Positions 11,907-28,790 of a stretch of 64,000 bases of DNA are shown piece by piece. The translations under genes and the position numbers were made by a program. Below the pieces are notes generated by a model that had not been told where the DNA came from, ran no database searches, and worked only from the letters and a program-made list of their open reading frames with translations. Numbering within the stretch: position 1 is the first letter of the stretch; the number at the start of each line of letters is the position of its first letter. Origin of the DNA: Silene latifolia (lineage: Eukaryota; Streptophyta; Magnoliopsida; Caryophyllales; Caryophyllaceae); the NCBI RefSeq assembly GCF_048544455.1, contig NC_133534.1, positions 218,159,735 through 218,223,734 on the forward strand, written 5' to 3'.

Positions 11907-13012
11907 CTAAACTCCCACTAAACTATACTCCCACTCTATATTTATAGATTATAGTTCCATTACTTTCACAAAGTAACACATTAACTATAAGACATGTTTG
12001 TGACGATCTAATCTACTCCCACTCTATCTCTTAGAAATAGCTCTATCTTCTTAAGAGATAGCTTTGTGAGTTACAAACATATATGTGGTGGAGTATTAGA
12101 AGTTTCTTTAGACTGATGCATTAGCTCATAAAAGACCATCTCTATCATGGCAGCTTGATTCATATAATATGCGAGTCTTATCCATGTCATCTGTTAAATA
12201 TACTCTCTATTTTAGGTATCTCCAGATTGACCCTCCAGATTTAAACAAAAATCCCCAAAAGTGAGTTTAACAACTCAACTTGATTCATGTTAGATTGATC
12301 TTATGGGTAGTGACACAAGGTCATAATCCATATATATAACAAATCAAATTTATTACTTAGATTTTTGCCACCACGATCGGATCGTAATGCTTTAATTCCT
12401 TTTATACAATTGGTTCTCTACTTTATTTTAGAAATTCTTTAAATTTCTCAAAAGCTTCACTTAATATTTGATCAAGTAAATATACCCATCCATATCTACT
12501 TAAATCATCGGTAAAAGTGACGAAGTAGTCATAATTTCCCCTTGCGGTGATGTTCTTTGGACCTCATACATCGGCATGTATTTGTCTTAACTAATCACTT
12601 GCTCATGTTCCTTTACCACTAAAGAGAGTACGAATCATTTTGCGAAGGAGACAAGATTCGCATATTCCATATGATTGAAAAATCAAATGGTTCAATAAAT
12701 CTAGTCCACACTAGCCTTTTAATGCGTTTCTTATTTATGTAACTTAATCGAAAAAGGCCAAATGCACAAATCATTTGAATCACTTGATATGAGTCTTTTG
12801 GATTGTATGTTATAGATATCTTTAGTTGAGTTAGAAGTATCTAAAGCATGAATACCATTAATAGAAGTGGCTTGGCTCACAGCCAAGTCTTATTCAACAA
12901 AATACAACAATTATTTTTGATCGCAAAAGAAAGGAAAAATCCTTATATGTCTAACATAGAAATGGTAATAATGCTTTTAGACAAAATGGGTACATAATAA
13001 CAATTATGTAGA
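11907..13012 (-). pseudogene. Copia A integrase remnant
   Basis: Minus-strand remains of the integrase zinc finger and core, recognisable from the order of fragments matching Copia C (WHCRLGHIN, ICESCLLGKM, SRYGYIYLI, LRSDRGGEY) but full of stops and small indels. The segment after the LRSDR-like site is unrelated to any pol domain I recognise and is shared with F at about 47,470-47,950. So the loss of the rest of integrase predates both insertions. Confidence 0.65.
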
Positions 13013-13657
13013 TTACAACTCAAAGTTGTTAGCTAAAACAAGTACATAAGTCCCTCTTGAAGTGGCGGCTACCCTAGCTCCATTTCCTTGTCGGAGATCT
13101 ACATCACCCTTGTTTAGCTTTTCCACATTTCCAAGTCCCACTTGGAGTGATAAGTCCAACATTGATATCTTCAAAATACTTGGGGCAATTACGCTTCCAA
13201 TGGCCCATGACAATACAATAATGACATTTGTCGTAGGATTTGGCACCCTTATTGGTTTTGGTTGTGGTAGTCTCACTATCAACTTCCAATTCACAATCGG
13301 ATTTGGGTTTATTACCCTTCTTTGTCTTTCCTTTATTAATAGTATTACCCCTTTCGGTTGCAAGGACACTCTTGCTAGAACTCCCACTCAATTTGATGTT
13401 TCTCCTTACTTCATCAAACAAGGATTCCTTGGAATTTGTGAGATTATCCTAATATGATTCTCTTACCAAGGATGTGGTGGGCATGAGTATGGGAGTGGGA
13501 GGTGTAGAAGTAGTAAAAGGACAAAGATTTTCATCCTCACCAATGCCAAAGCGGATAGTTCTCTAATCGGGTCATCGTCATACGAGGAGCATTTTTCATT
13601 GAATGATTAGAGCCATGAATTAATGGTGATCGGTGTAGGATTATTAGATGAATCCAT
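13013..13657 (-). pseudogene. Copia A gag/protease remnant
   Basis: The start codon is probably at 13657 (sense ATGGATTCATCTAAT). A short N-terminal piece is followed directly by the region before the zinc knuckle CHYCIVMGHWKRNC, so most of the gag core seen in Copia C is deleted. Downstream, GLITPSGTWKC runs straight into LRQGNGARVAATSRGTYVL. The protease segment with the catalytic DTG (WVLDTGCGSHLCN in C) is absent. F has the same two deletions. Confidence 0.8.
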
Positions 13658-15942
13658 TGTAAATAAATAACTATAAAAACGGAAATGAAGGAAATACTAA
13701 ACATCTATCGTTTTAATAATACTTGTAAACATTTTAAACAAGTTTTAACATTTATATAGTGACCTCTACCCAACTATTATAAATGATTTCGAGATCCAAA
13801 TTCATATCAATTCGGGCACAGTGAGCCGATTCATCCCTTATCAATATAATTCGGTGGATTAACCTCTTAATCGATTCTACTTCTAGAACTCTCGGTCGAT
13901 AAAAATTACTTTAATATTTATCTTTAGCCCGGAACACATGCGACTACGGTCACGAATACTTCCATTGAGCTCAATCCAAATTTCGATGTAATAACATTTT
14001 ATTACCCACTTACCCAACAAAACAAGTTTAGTATCCCGGTGAGCCGAGCCTACTTCCTCATGAAATTGGGACTCATGGTTTCTACTATTTGGTAAGGCTA
14101 ATTCTCAATTATTATAAGCGAGAGGCCTTGTCAATTTATTATCTATCACGTTTTAAGTGAACTAAAGCGGTGAACTACGATAATTATAATTGACACGGTC
14201 GATGACTCGATATGATATGCATGTGTTGTTATAGCGATTTGGCAATCCATGCAACATGTTAAAAGAAATGCAAAGCAATAATAATAAATTCCTAGTATGT
14301 CCTTCCTAAAACAGAAAATCAAATAATCTATTACATATTCGGAAACCAACTCCTTCGGTCCCTTGAATCTTCAAGTGGCACGCCTCCCGAGAACACCGTC
14401 TTCGTCGAGGCATCCTCTCCGAATGGCACCGTCTTGAAGCAATTCCATAATTACAAATAATAATAAAAATACAAAACTATTCCTATTATACATTTGTAAA
14501 ATGGAAAAAAATATTAAAAATAAAAGTGATACGAGATCACATTAAATTACAACCGACTCAATATTTCTTTTCATTACGGGTAATATCGATTAAAACTAAG
14601 GCCATACTAAGATAAAATTACATAATTCAAAATTATATAAATAAAAGAGATTCAACAATTGAAATATGCAGCATTATAATATGTATCTTTCATGCCAAAT
14701 TATGTACCAAATCGCCCTATTTAACTTGCATCGTTTATATAACCCGGTTTTATGGAAATGCGTGATCATAACTTCTTAAAATCATAAATTAACACTTAAA
14801 TCACATTTAAGCTCAAGTTAATTATCCTAACACTCTTAGGACTCAAAAATTAGTCATCACTCAATTTTTGACAATAATTCAACTTGATTTAATTTTATTC
14901 TCATTTTTTACCTTAAAATCATAACATTTATGAAATAAATTCAAATTAAATTACAATAATTTTAAATTTTGAATTTTAAAATTTTTGAACATTATGGAAT
15001 AATTCCATGACACTCATAATGTCAAAAATCATGGTTAAAATTTTCGAATTAATTTTGAGAAAATATAGTTGCAATTTATCGGTTTTATCTCATAAAACAT
15101 CTAAAGTATACAAAAATTAATCCAATCAATTTTACAACCTTAGATGTGATAAGTGGCATATTTATGCAACCGAAAATAATTTTCTCATGTCATGTAATTC
15201 GTTTTAGCTATTTATGCTAAAATAGTCACTATTTATGCCATTTTTACACTAAAAATTCATAAATCATGCTAAATGAGATCATTTCATCTCAAAATTTACA
15301 TATACTGTGTAAATCATGCTGTGACAATATATTAAAGTTTCATGGCCTGGTTCAAAATTTAACTATTTTTAACCATTTTACCTCTTTTAATCCATTTTTA
15401 TCTCATTAAAATCATAAATCATGCAATATTAATAAAATTAATACGAGATTTTACACACAACTTGTAAAATATGCATGTTAATCAAATTAATATAAACTTT
15501 TAAAATATCCATATAAAATTTTCAAGGTCAGAAACTAAATTTAGCCATTTTTAGTCATTTAACCTCCATTTACTCCATTTTTATCACATAAAAATCATAA
15601 ATCCTGAAATGTTAATCAAATTAATATAAAATTTTACATGCAATACATAAAATATTCATGTGAGGTCATACTAAAAAATCACGACCAGTAGTGAAGGTTA
15701 ACTTATTTTAGTGAATAAAAGTTCATTTTACTCATAAAAATGTAATTATTTCACTAAAAATCATAAAAATGAGCAATAAATTATCATAAATCATAAAAAT
15801 GACCTAAAAATATTTTAGGACTAGAATATATTACATGCAGTATGATTTCGTGACTTACTCTTATAAATCATAAATTTTTAGTTTTATATGTTAACATTTT
15901 AACTCGAAAAAACAATAACAGATTATGCATGCAACATCCTAT
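13658..15942 (-). other. Copia A long 5' leader
   Basis: About 2.3 kb of AT-rich sequence between PBS and gag with no coding signal. It is shared along its length with the leader of F (43935-46195). Short motifs such as AAAATCATAAATCATG recur irregularly in it. Such a long leader probably holds packaging or dimerisation signals; that role is inference. Confidence 0.75.
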
Positions 15943-15954
15943 GCTCTGATACCA
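15943..15954 (-). promoter_or_regulatory. PBS of Copia A
   Basis: Sense TGGTATCAGAGC, the complement of the initiator-Met tRNA 3' end, two bases inside the 5' LTR. It primes minus-strand cDNA synthesis. Confidence 0.93.
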
Positions 15955-15956
15955 CT

Positions 15957-17245
15957 TATTAGGTTCATATACCTATTATTAGACTCTTCTAATAGTGAAC
16001 TAATTAACTTCTTAATTATTTGTTCTTTAGATATAGTGCATGCATAACAAAATAAGAGATTTATAAGAAAAACAATGTCCCTTACATTGTAGGATGGTTT
16101 GAAATTTTGGGCACAAATAAGGTCACCTTCCTTATTTGTTTTTGAGCTTAAAATGTTGGATGATCCTCCAAAAATCCCAATTTAGAGATTCTCCTTTGAT
16201 TTCACCCAAGACTAATCCCTTAAACTAGTATACTAATTAACTAGATTAATACACTAGTACCCTTAAAATTAATTCTAATATTGTTATTATTACTACACTA
16301 GTAACTTTATTTTGATATTAGAATTTGTGAAGAACAATCTTTTAATCTTCTAAAACATTTTAGAGAGAAGTTGGAGAGTAGAGAAAATTTTGCATGTAGA
16401 TGTGAATGAATGTTGGTTGGATAATAAGAGAATAATTCTTTTACATAAAGATGAGTAAAACCGGTGGGGGGCAAGGAGTATATGCCAAAAATTAGAATCT
16501 CCTTTTTCTTTTTCTCTTATCCATGATATAGGTATGTAAGGCTAGATGTAGGTAGACATCATTATGCTATTTTATCAAATAAAATAAAACAACCATAATC
16601 CATCACTACTCCCTCCATTCGGTCCATATCACATAAAATGGACTACCATTTTATTTTGTCAATTTGTTATTTGTCACACAATATGTCACATGTAGTATGT
16701 TACATGTTATTAATTAATTTAATGCATATTTATCACATAAATATCATTTTATGAATTAATTAAATTACATAAAACAAATTGACTAGTGATACTTGATCAC
16801 ATAAATAAAATGGGTCATATAATCATAATTCACAACATCTTGTAATTATAATTAACCATTCATTGTTATCTCAATTGTTTCTTAAACAATAAACAATTTT
16901 AGTAATAAAGTATTTTAATTACTAAAATAAATCTTATTTAATCCCATTACAATAAGATATAAATATTCTCTCTCACAATTGAATTGTTCAATTTTAAGGA
17001 ATTGATTAACTTGTATCGTCATACAATTAATCAATTTGTCTATTAAGGGAATTGTCCTTTAGGTGTGACCTTAAGGGATCAACTGACCACCACCGTCAAA
17101 CGTCAGTAATGTCAAACTCTAGTTATCCAATCATTACCGATTAATGATGATCAGTTGACTATATATTATGCATCATCCCTTACGTATTCTTAATATGAGA
17201 TTTAAACAAGTGATCGCACTATTGTTGAGGACATATATTCCAACA
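15957..17245 (-). repeat. 5' LTR of Copia A
   Basis: 1289 bp, sense TGTTGGAATATATGTCC...CCTAATA, followed on the right by the TSD atcta at 17246-17250. It would carry the element promoter. The same CA-to-TA terminal change is present in both LTRs, so it existed in the parent copy. Confidence 0.92.
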
Positions 17246-17250
17246 ATCTA

Positions 17251-17949
17251 TCCCATGCCTCACTCAAGGACTCTCCATTCTCTTGTTGGAAAGTCTGGAT
17301 TTCATTTCGAAGCATGGCGGTCTTGGATGATGGATAGTATTTGGCCATGAATGACTTGGCTAAGGCGTCCCATGTTGTAAACGTGTCCGGAGGGTGAACA
17401 TTCAACCACCGTTCCGCCTTACCCGTCAAGGAGTATGGGAACAACATCATCCTTAGTATATCTTCGGATACTCCGTGTTTTTCATCATAGAGAATTTTCT
17501 CTTGAGCTTTCTTAGATGAGATGAGCATCTTCTTCAATGTGTCCTCCGAACAAGTCTTTTTCAATCAACCCCACTTGGGCGGGGTGCATATCAAAGTTGT
17601 TGGGAGCCAAGGTGCCGACATTAATTAGTTTACAAGCATCATTGTGGTTAGGGCGATTGTGGTCTCGTAAAGCCATTGGAGGTGGTGGGTTTGGTATTTG
17701 AGGGGGTGGTGATTGAGGTGGAGTTGGAATTTGAAAGTCGTGAAATAGGTTTTCTAGTGGAGAATCAATGATGTCGTTTGGTTGTTATGGTGGTGTGTCT
17801 TCAATAGTAGGTTGGGTGGATGAATTTGCTTGGTTTGAAGTAGCTTGAGTGGAGGTTCTAACTCTTGCAATAGTCCTATTCCTTAAGGCTCGAAAAAGCC
17901 TTTCGGGGTCGGAGTCAAAGAGCAAAGCTTAATGGTTCCTCCTAGGCAT
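17251..17949 (-). pseudogene. Gypsy B gag, N-terminal half
   Basis: Probable start at 17949 (sense ATGCCTAGGAGGAACC), with a premature TAA at codon 7 and further stops and frameshifts. Recognisable gag segments include MALRDHNRPNH, a Pro-rich stretch, and the retrotransposon gag core with LTGKAERWLNVHPPDTFTTW, LAKSFMAKYYP and ESLSEAWDRL. It is cut at 17250 by Copia A and continues at 7161 downward. The frame break and the stops make it non-functional. Confidence 0.85.
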
Positions 17950-18102
17950 GCACTTGACAAACCGTAAGACTCCTAGTGGTTTTACACAATAGGGTAAGGA
18001 AAAAATCACACACTCTACAAGAAGAACATAACTACTAAAGCAAACAACAAGTAACTAAGACTAAAGCTAAGACTTTAACTAGCTAAGCATAACCTAACGC
18101 CA

Positions 18103-18120
18103 TCCCCGGCAACGGCGCCA
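18103..18120 (-). promoter_or_regulatory. PBS of Gypsy B (Asp-tRNA type)
   Basis: Sense TGGCGCCGTTGCCGGGGA, three bases from the 5' LTR. This is the primer site typical of Athila/Tat-group plant Gypsy elements, used with tRNA-Asp. Confidence 0.92.
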
Positions 18121-18123
18121 TTT

Positions 18124-20583
<2,460 letters not shown>

Positions 20584-20588
20584 TCCAA

Positions 20589-20718
20589 ATGGATAGTATT
20601 GAGTTTACCAACCCTTTTGCAAGACAAGAAGAGGATAACCCAATTCCAAACCAACCACAAAATCAACCTACAATGGCTAAATTCTCATCTCATTCCGTAC
20701 CAACCGAGGAGAACCTAC
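20589..20718 (+). pseudogene. Gypsy E gag, fragment 1
   Basis: Encodes IEFTNPFARQEEDNP and FSSHSVPTEENL, matching the minus-strand gag of Gypsy D residue for residue at most positions. It is cut after EENL by Copia C, and the frame resumes at 39830 with PNG. Its left neighbour is the LTR of B, so the E promoter, PBS and first gag codons are not in the window. Confidence 0.87.
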
Positions 20719-22298
20719 TGTTGGAGTTAGTGTCCTACACAATAGTGCGTTTACATCATAAATATCATTAAAGGAATATCATCATGATATTTATTTTCTG
20801 ATCCTCGTCAGTTGATTAACGTAAATCAATAACGGTTGGCTGACTAGAGTTTGACGTTATTGTCGTGAGATGGCGGTGATCAACTGACCCCTTTCGGTCA
20901 TACCTAAAGGAACGGACCCCAATTCACAACTAATTAATTGTATGAGATACAATTTATTTAGTCCCTTGATTTATTGACTAAAAGGTTAGTCGATCTTTTT
21001 AGAGAGATTTCGAGTTGCGAACTCGAGGCGCGACAGTTATTATTTAATTATGCGATAATTGAATAATAAATTTTATGAGACCGGTTTTAGTTAATTAATT
21101 GTTAATTCACTAAAATTGTACTAATTAATGAGATTAACATTAGTACGTAAATAATATGTGTAGCGGTACACGTATATTTACGGAGTGTTTTGGACAAAAT
21201 TGATCGGGAAGCATTTAAACATAAATCGATGTTTAAATAAAATTTACACGTATTTGTGCGACAAATATAAGAACCAATATGGACCCGAAAATGGGTCATG
21301 GAAATCGTGTAAATGGGATTGTGTGTTGCTTTAGACACAATCATTCCACTTACACATTTTACTTCCCAAAATGCTTTTGTTCTTTTCTATACTATGCTCC
21401 ATTGGGCATATTAAAATAAGACAAAAAAAAAACACTCCACTCCCTCTATACCTACCCGGCCACCCCTTCCCATTTCCTCTATTCAATTGTTCATTTTTCC
21501 TTACTCTTGAACATTTGCATGTGGAAATTATTCATCTCTCTAAAAAAAATAATAAAACCATTTACTATGATTTGTTAGTAAACAAAATATTTACTAAGAG
21601 TGTTAGTAATATTATAAATATTATCAAGGGTTAAATTTAACAAGTTTCTAGTTTATACTTAGATTATTGGGTTTAGTTCTTGGGTGCTTCTTGAAGGAGA
21701 CCTTCTCTTTGGAGGTTTGTTCTAGGAGGATCATCCATCTCTTTTTAGCACAAGAACAATCTAGATAGGTGATCTAGATTGTGCCCATATTACCATCAAA
21801 TCTATGTAAGAAAATTGTATTTCCTTAATCTTTGGTGTTGTTTGGCCTTGCTTATGGAAAATGACTTTTCCTTTTTTAAAGGAGTTTATTCACAAGTTAC
21901 TTTTCGGAAAAAATTTAGTTGTTTGGCCATACTTTTGTAAAAGTAGTTTTTCACAAAATTTATATGTTTGGCCTAACTACTTTAACACAACTTTTGTTTG
22001 CTTATTTGGTTCTTTATGTAAAAAGTAGAAGTAGAAGTAGTAAATATCTACTTCTCCTTTTGGGGGTGAATAATCAGTTTTTGACTTCTAAAAAGCACTT
22101 TTAAAACTCTCTAATTTACTATGTTTGGCTAAGCTACTACTTTTTCAATTACAAAAGCACTTTTTAAGCTTGGCCAAACAGCACCTTTATTTATTATGCT
22201 TTTATATTTGCATGCATGTTACATAGATCACTAAAATAACAAATTATGAGATAATTTAATTTTAATTGGAGAGTCTAATTCGGATCTATGATCTTTCA
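20719..22298 (+). repeat. 5' LTR of Copia C
   Basis: 1580 bp, TGTTGGAGTTAG...GATCTTTCA. It is 347 bp longer than the right LTR because of the MITE at 21834-22185; without MITE and TSD it is 1225 bp against 1233 bp. Open frames inside (such as 21371-21634) are not supported. Confidence 0.93.
21834..22185. mobile_element. Tourist-like MITE in the C 5' LTR
   Basis: A 352-bp AT-rich element with 14-bp terminal inverted repeats GGTGTTGTTTGGCC / GGCCAAACAGCACC (one mismatch). It is flanked by TTT at 21831-21833 and 22186-22188. The other C LTR has the empty site at about 39720 (TTAATCTTTATTTATTATG). The TIR resembles the GGG.CTGTTTGG ends of PIF/Harbinger MITEs and the 3-bp TSD fits that superfamily. 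No coding capacity. Confidence 0.88.
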
Positions 22299-22300
22299 AG

Positions 22301-22312
22301 TGGTATCAGAGC
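22301..22312 (+). promoter_or_regulatory. PBS of Copia C
   Basis: TGGTATCAGAGC, initiator-Met type, two bases after the 5' LTR. Confidence 0.95.
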
Positions 22313-24242
22313 TAGGCTTGTAATTTGCATGTTGATTTTAAGCATATTAAACAAATTATGAGATAATTTGGAAAAATTAAAATTTGTGTTAGAAGAGGTT
22401 TTAGCATGAAAATTTTTGGGCATGCATACCTACCGATCTTCAAAGGTTTGTGGTAAAATTTGGTGACTTGTGAAGTTATTTTGCTATTTTTAATGATTTT
22501 TGTAGAAAACCGAGTCAAAAATACCGTATTTTGGTTAAGAGTTAACTAAAAATAGTTAAAGGTTGATTCGGGGCATAAAATTTTTATATTACTTCATATA
22601 GATTTTCTACAGATTGTATGTAAAATTTCGAAGGTTGGTTTGAAGTTTTGCATGTTTATTGATTTTATGAGATAAAAGTCGATAAAAGTGAAATAAATTA
22701 ATCATAATTTTGAAACGGATGATTCTACCCTTGATAAATTTATGTACATTTAAAAATATGTTTTAAAAGTTAAAAGTGAAATTTAAAATGTTGTTTCACC
22801 TTGTTTTGATGTTTATTGGTTTTAGTGGTTAAATTCGATAAATATCGATCTTTTTCTTCATAAAATTTATCCGAAATTTTTGGGCACTTTTTATGACATT
22901 TTGGTGTTCTTGGGAGTATTCTAGAATATTCAAAATTTTCTTGTTTCAATTTTTGGTAATATTTTCAATTATTTTGGATTTATTACTTATAAGATATGAT
23001 TTTACCGATTAAATTGGCAAATAACACCAAATCAAACTAATTATTCATCATCAAATTAGTGAGGACTAATTTTTGAGGTCCAAAACAGTTTGGACAATTT
23101 GTTTGGACTTAAATGAGATTGAAGTGTTAATTATTGATTTTTAACAAGTTAAAAATCGATTAAATACACAAACCGAGCAAGATACCAACGATTGTAAGAT
23201 AGGGCGATTTTGGCATCATTTTACAGCATTTTAAGCATATTTGTTTATGTTGAATGAATGATTGTCATTTATTTAAAGTATTTATTTTGTTGTACCTAGT
23301 ATGGCCTAGTTTATTTTAATCGTTATTACCCCAAATGAATGGGAATAGCGATTTGTTTGTAATTTAAATATGATATTGTATCGTCGGTTTGTAATTAATT
23401 AATAGTTTTATTTATTTTATTAATTAATATATAATAGGAATAGCTATGTAATTTAATTGTAATAGTTATTTTTACCGGCGTTTCCAAAAGACGGATTTAC
23501 TTCAAGACGGAGTCTATTTTTGGAAAGGTGTTCCAAATCCCACAAAAAGGAGCCACTTTTGGAATGAAGAGGCAAGGGACCAAGGAGTTGATTTCCGATA
23601 TGTAATAGTCTAGTTTTTTTAACTAGGAGGCCATACTAGGATTATTCATATGCTTGCTTGCTTGTATTTTTCCGCGCATGCCAAAATCGTCATTCACATG
23701 CATTTTATTTTCGCGGTTGTCAATTCACTTCATTTACATTCACCGACTTAGTTCACTTATAGGGAATGTATGACTAAATTGACAAGATCTCTCACATAAC
23801 TAAAATTGAGATTAACCTTACCAATTAGTAACACCTATGAATCCCTTGTTCATTAGAGCCACGCTCGCCGAAGCGAGGTGTTCTCTTTTTACCCCGGGTA
23901 AGTAGGGTGATAAAAGGTTATCACGTGCCAAACTTGGTTGGACTCAACGGGATATAAGACGGTCTTGTGTTCCGGGGCTAGTAGATGGATTTGAGGAAAT
24001 TCGTCGACCAAGAGTTCTAGAGGTAGAATTAGTCAAACGTTGACTTACTGAATTTACACGATTATGGGATGTTTCGCCCAAGCGATGCTCATTTTTGTTT
24101 AAAAACTGATCTTGGAATCATTTATATAATTTAGTGGGAGATCGTTATATAAAAGTTAAAACTTGTTAAACATGTTTCACAAGTAATTTTAAAACAATGA
24201 AAGTTAATATTTTCTTGTTTGTTGTAGCATTTTTAATTCGCA
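22313..24242 (+). other. Copia C 5' leader
   Basis: About 1.9 kb AT-rich non-coding sequence between PBS and gag. The section at about 23,750-24,120 shows the same layout (CTCACATAACTAAAATTGAGATTA, then a CAACGG...GTTCCGGG segment) as the leaders of A and F, so part of it is conserved in the group. No gene seen. Confidence 0.75.
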
Positions 24243-24279
24243 ATGGCAACTTCATCAACTCCATCGACTACTCCACTAG
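24243..24279 (+). pseudogene. Copia C gag, first codons
   Basis: The gag start codon (ATGGCAACTTCATC) and the next 11 codons, cut by Gypsy D. The last five bases, actag, are the TSD; the frame continues in register at 33841 (GKDSWLRSVMDKCTLKDDG). Confidence 0.85.
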
Positions 24280-24281
24280 TG

Positions 24282-26469
<2,188 letters not shown>

Positions 26470-28067
26470 CTAATCTTCACCCATCGTATCATCATTATCA
26501 TCTTCTTCCTCGCTTGAGGCATATGCATCATCAACCTCCATAGATGTGGAATCATGTCCACTCTCTCTTTCACTTCCTTGTTCTTCCTCACTTTCTTCTT
26601 CTTCTTGAACTTCTTCTTCTTCTCCTTCTTGGTCACCACTCTCATCAACAACCATTTCCTCTCCACCCGGTCTACCACCACTAGAAGTGCTAGGAAAGAA
26701 TACTTCCATATCCGCTCAACTAGGCAAAGGACAAGATGGATCAAGAAGTCCTTGCTTAGCTAGATCTAGGAGGGGCGGATATTGGGCCTTGTAAGCATCA
26801 ACTCTATCATTGTAAGCTTGTTTATGCATTTCCCTTATGAGTAGAGTCAAGTAATCATTTCCGGCCTTGGCATCTTTGGGGTTGAACTCGTGGTACTCAA
26901 ATGGGTAAGGTGGGGTGATAATGGAGGAGGAGGGCTCGACAATTTCGTCCCCTTGGTGTTGAATGATGTACTCGGTCTCTTCGGAGAGTGGGAGAAGGTA
27001 GTTCAGTCGATGAACATTCAATCGGCAAATTTTGCTAGGCAAAGTGAAGGATCTAGCTTCATTTGTCAACCACCCAAACTTGTTGTCAAGAGTATCGTTC
27101 TTGACCCACTTAAACTTTAGAATCATGGTGGGCAAATCGATAAGACGGCCACCTTTTACCGGTGCATAAGTGTTGTTCTTGTTGAAATCCCGGTTAAATG
27201 CTTAGCCAAATAGGTAACTAGTCCTCCATTAGCAATAAAGGCCGTGCCTTCTTTGCCACAATCAACATTAAGCCATCGATCAACCAAAAGTCGTAGAGCA
27301 TTGTATGGCTTGGTAAATTCTCTCCCAATGTTCAAAGCCGACTCAAGAAGAATAAAATCGAGTTTGGTAAGATGATTTGTGCCATTTCTAGCTATTAAAG
27401 TATTCCCAATGACCTTATGCCATACTCTAATGCCCGGATGGTGGACTAAGAGAGCACGACAATCATGAAAACGTGTGAATTTCCTTCCGGAAATTACCAT
27501 CCAAAGAGGAGCGGGGTCATACTTGGTAGGCATCTTTGTAAATTTCGCACTATCACTAAGGCCAAATATCTTACCCAATTCGTCATAAGATAAGCATCTA
27601 TCAACATTTTCAAGACGAAATTCGATGACGGTTCGAGTCTCCACTCTTGTGACTGTCAAAGAACTCAAAAATTCCAAGGTAAGGGAGGGGTATGTCAATT
27701 CTTGCATTGTAAACAATTTACTTAACCCCATAGACTCGAAAAAGGTTTTAGTTTGTTCAAGAACACTCAACTTTGACAATGAATCTTCATAAATAAACTT
27801 AGTAGGCATGATGGTTTTCTTAGCAAAGAGAATGAATTTCTCCCGATGGGAGTTGGAAGTGAAAATTACCTCCAAATAATCAGATAATTGTTCAATGACC
27901 GGAGTTGAAGAAGTAGTAGCTTCCATAGGGGGATTTTGTTGTTGAACCTCCAACCTTGCATTATGGATTACCAAAGCCTTTGATACTTGTTATGCTTGAA
28001 GAGCTAATTGCCTTTTGGAAAGTGTCTTCTTTTGGGGTGCCTTGTTTTCACCTTTTGTTCTTGCCAT
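26470..28067 (-). pseudogene. Gypsy D second ORF, ATHILA ORF-1-like
   Basis: Start at 28067 (sense ATGGCAAGAACAAAAGG), giving a Lys-rich N-terminus. The folded core includes FESMGLSKLFTMQELTYPSL, LEFLSSL, EFRLENVDRCLSYDELGKIF, GLVTYLAKHL and YPPLLDLAKQGLLDP. A strongly acidic Glu/Asp/Ser C-tail ends at 26470. Expected length is about 530 residues. Lesions: TAA near 27990, a one-base frameshift near 27190 and TGA at 26716-26718. The core resembles the plant ATHILA ORF-1 protein family, whose function is not known. No membrane segment is evident, so a classic envelope protein is unlikely. Gypsy E has the same protein at 53439-54960. Confidence 0.72.
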
Positions 28068-28322
28068 TCTCCTTTGCTTAATTTCACCAATGAAAGATTG
28101 AAATCTTCGATTTCTAGTAATGCCCAAATCGATTTAGGATGAATGAATGTTGCTTTGTATCCTAAAAATCGACTCAAAACTTGAAGATTTTGGTGTTTGA
28201 ATCACTTGTTGTTGCAAAAGGAGTGATTAATTTTTGTTGTGAGGAAGTTTGGATTTGATTTGGTTGAATTTGGTTGAGGAAATTTGTTTTTGTTGATGGA
28301 GAGGATGAGGGTTTTGGGGTTT

Positions 28323-28385
28323 TGGGTAGTGTTTGTATTTTGAAGTAATGAGAATGAAAGGGAGAGGAGGGTTTAAAGAGAACCG
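28323..28385 (-). promoter_or_regulatory. Possible promoter/leader of the D second ORF
   Basis: Sense TTTAAA near 28370, followed by a pyrimidine patch CCTCCTCTCCCTTTC and a CA-rich leader running to the start codon at 28067. This resembles a plant core promoter with 5' UTR, just downstream of the GC-rich module block. It is inference from composition only. Confidence 0.35.
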
Positions 28386-28394
28386 TTAGTTTTG

Positions 28395-28790
28395 AATTTT
28401 GAGAGGGAGACGAGCGGACCAGGGGTCGGGACGCTTGGATTCTTCAGAAAATGGGTTCAGAAAAAGACGCCATAGGACGAGCGGACCGCAGGAAAGACGA
28501 GCGGATTCCTTGAGCTGGGACGAGTGTCTTTTGCTTAGGACGCTCGGATTCCTTTTCAGGGAGAAATCCCAGAATTTGGCAGCGAAGAGATGAGCGTCTT
28601 TCTTGATGGACGACCGTGCAGACTGAGACGAGCGTCTTTCTGGCTGGGACGCTCGGATTAACAGTCAGTCCAAAATTTTAATTTCTACAGCTTCACCAGA
28701 CGAGCGTCTGATGGCTTAGACGCTCGAGTTTCTTCAGGACGAGCGGATTATCCCTCAGGCCGCTCGGATTCTTCCTTGACCACACGGATT
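28395..28790. repeat. GC-rich GACGAGCG/CGCTCG module block in D
   Basis: A cluster of about a dozen imperfect copies of GACGAGCGGA and GGACGCTCGGATT in both orientations, in otherwise AT-rich DNA. It lies about 330-720 bp upstream (in sense) of the second ORF. The same words form a 43-bp tandem array in the D LTR at 33376-33495. Short open frames across it on the plus strand are not genes. Confidence 0.8.

Larger units (their letters stand above)
7167..17245 (-). mobile_element. Copia A, non-autonomous, minus strand
   Basis: A 10,079-bp element flanked by the 5-bp TSD atcta at 7162-7166 and 17246-17250. It has LTRs 7167-8460 and 15957-17245, PBS 15943-15954 and a polypurine tract at 8461-8471. 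The two LTRs differ at about 10 of the first 365 aligned bases by eye, so insertion is moderately recent. The interior is a decayed gag-pol sharing specific lesions with Copia F. Solo LTR S1 interrupts it at 10624-11901. It splits the gag of Gypsy B. Confidence 0.93.

Noticed and set aside
26470..28067. Possible envelope gene in Gypsy D
   Set aside because: Position fits env-like ORFs, but I see no signal peptide or transmembrane segment, and the core matches the ATHILA ORF-1 type instead.
28399..28593. Arg-rich 64-codon plus-strand frame
   Set aside because: It is antisense to Gypsy D across the GC-rich module block; composition explains the open frame.
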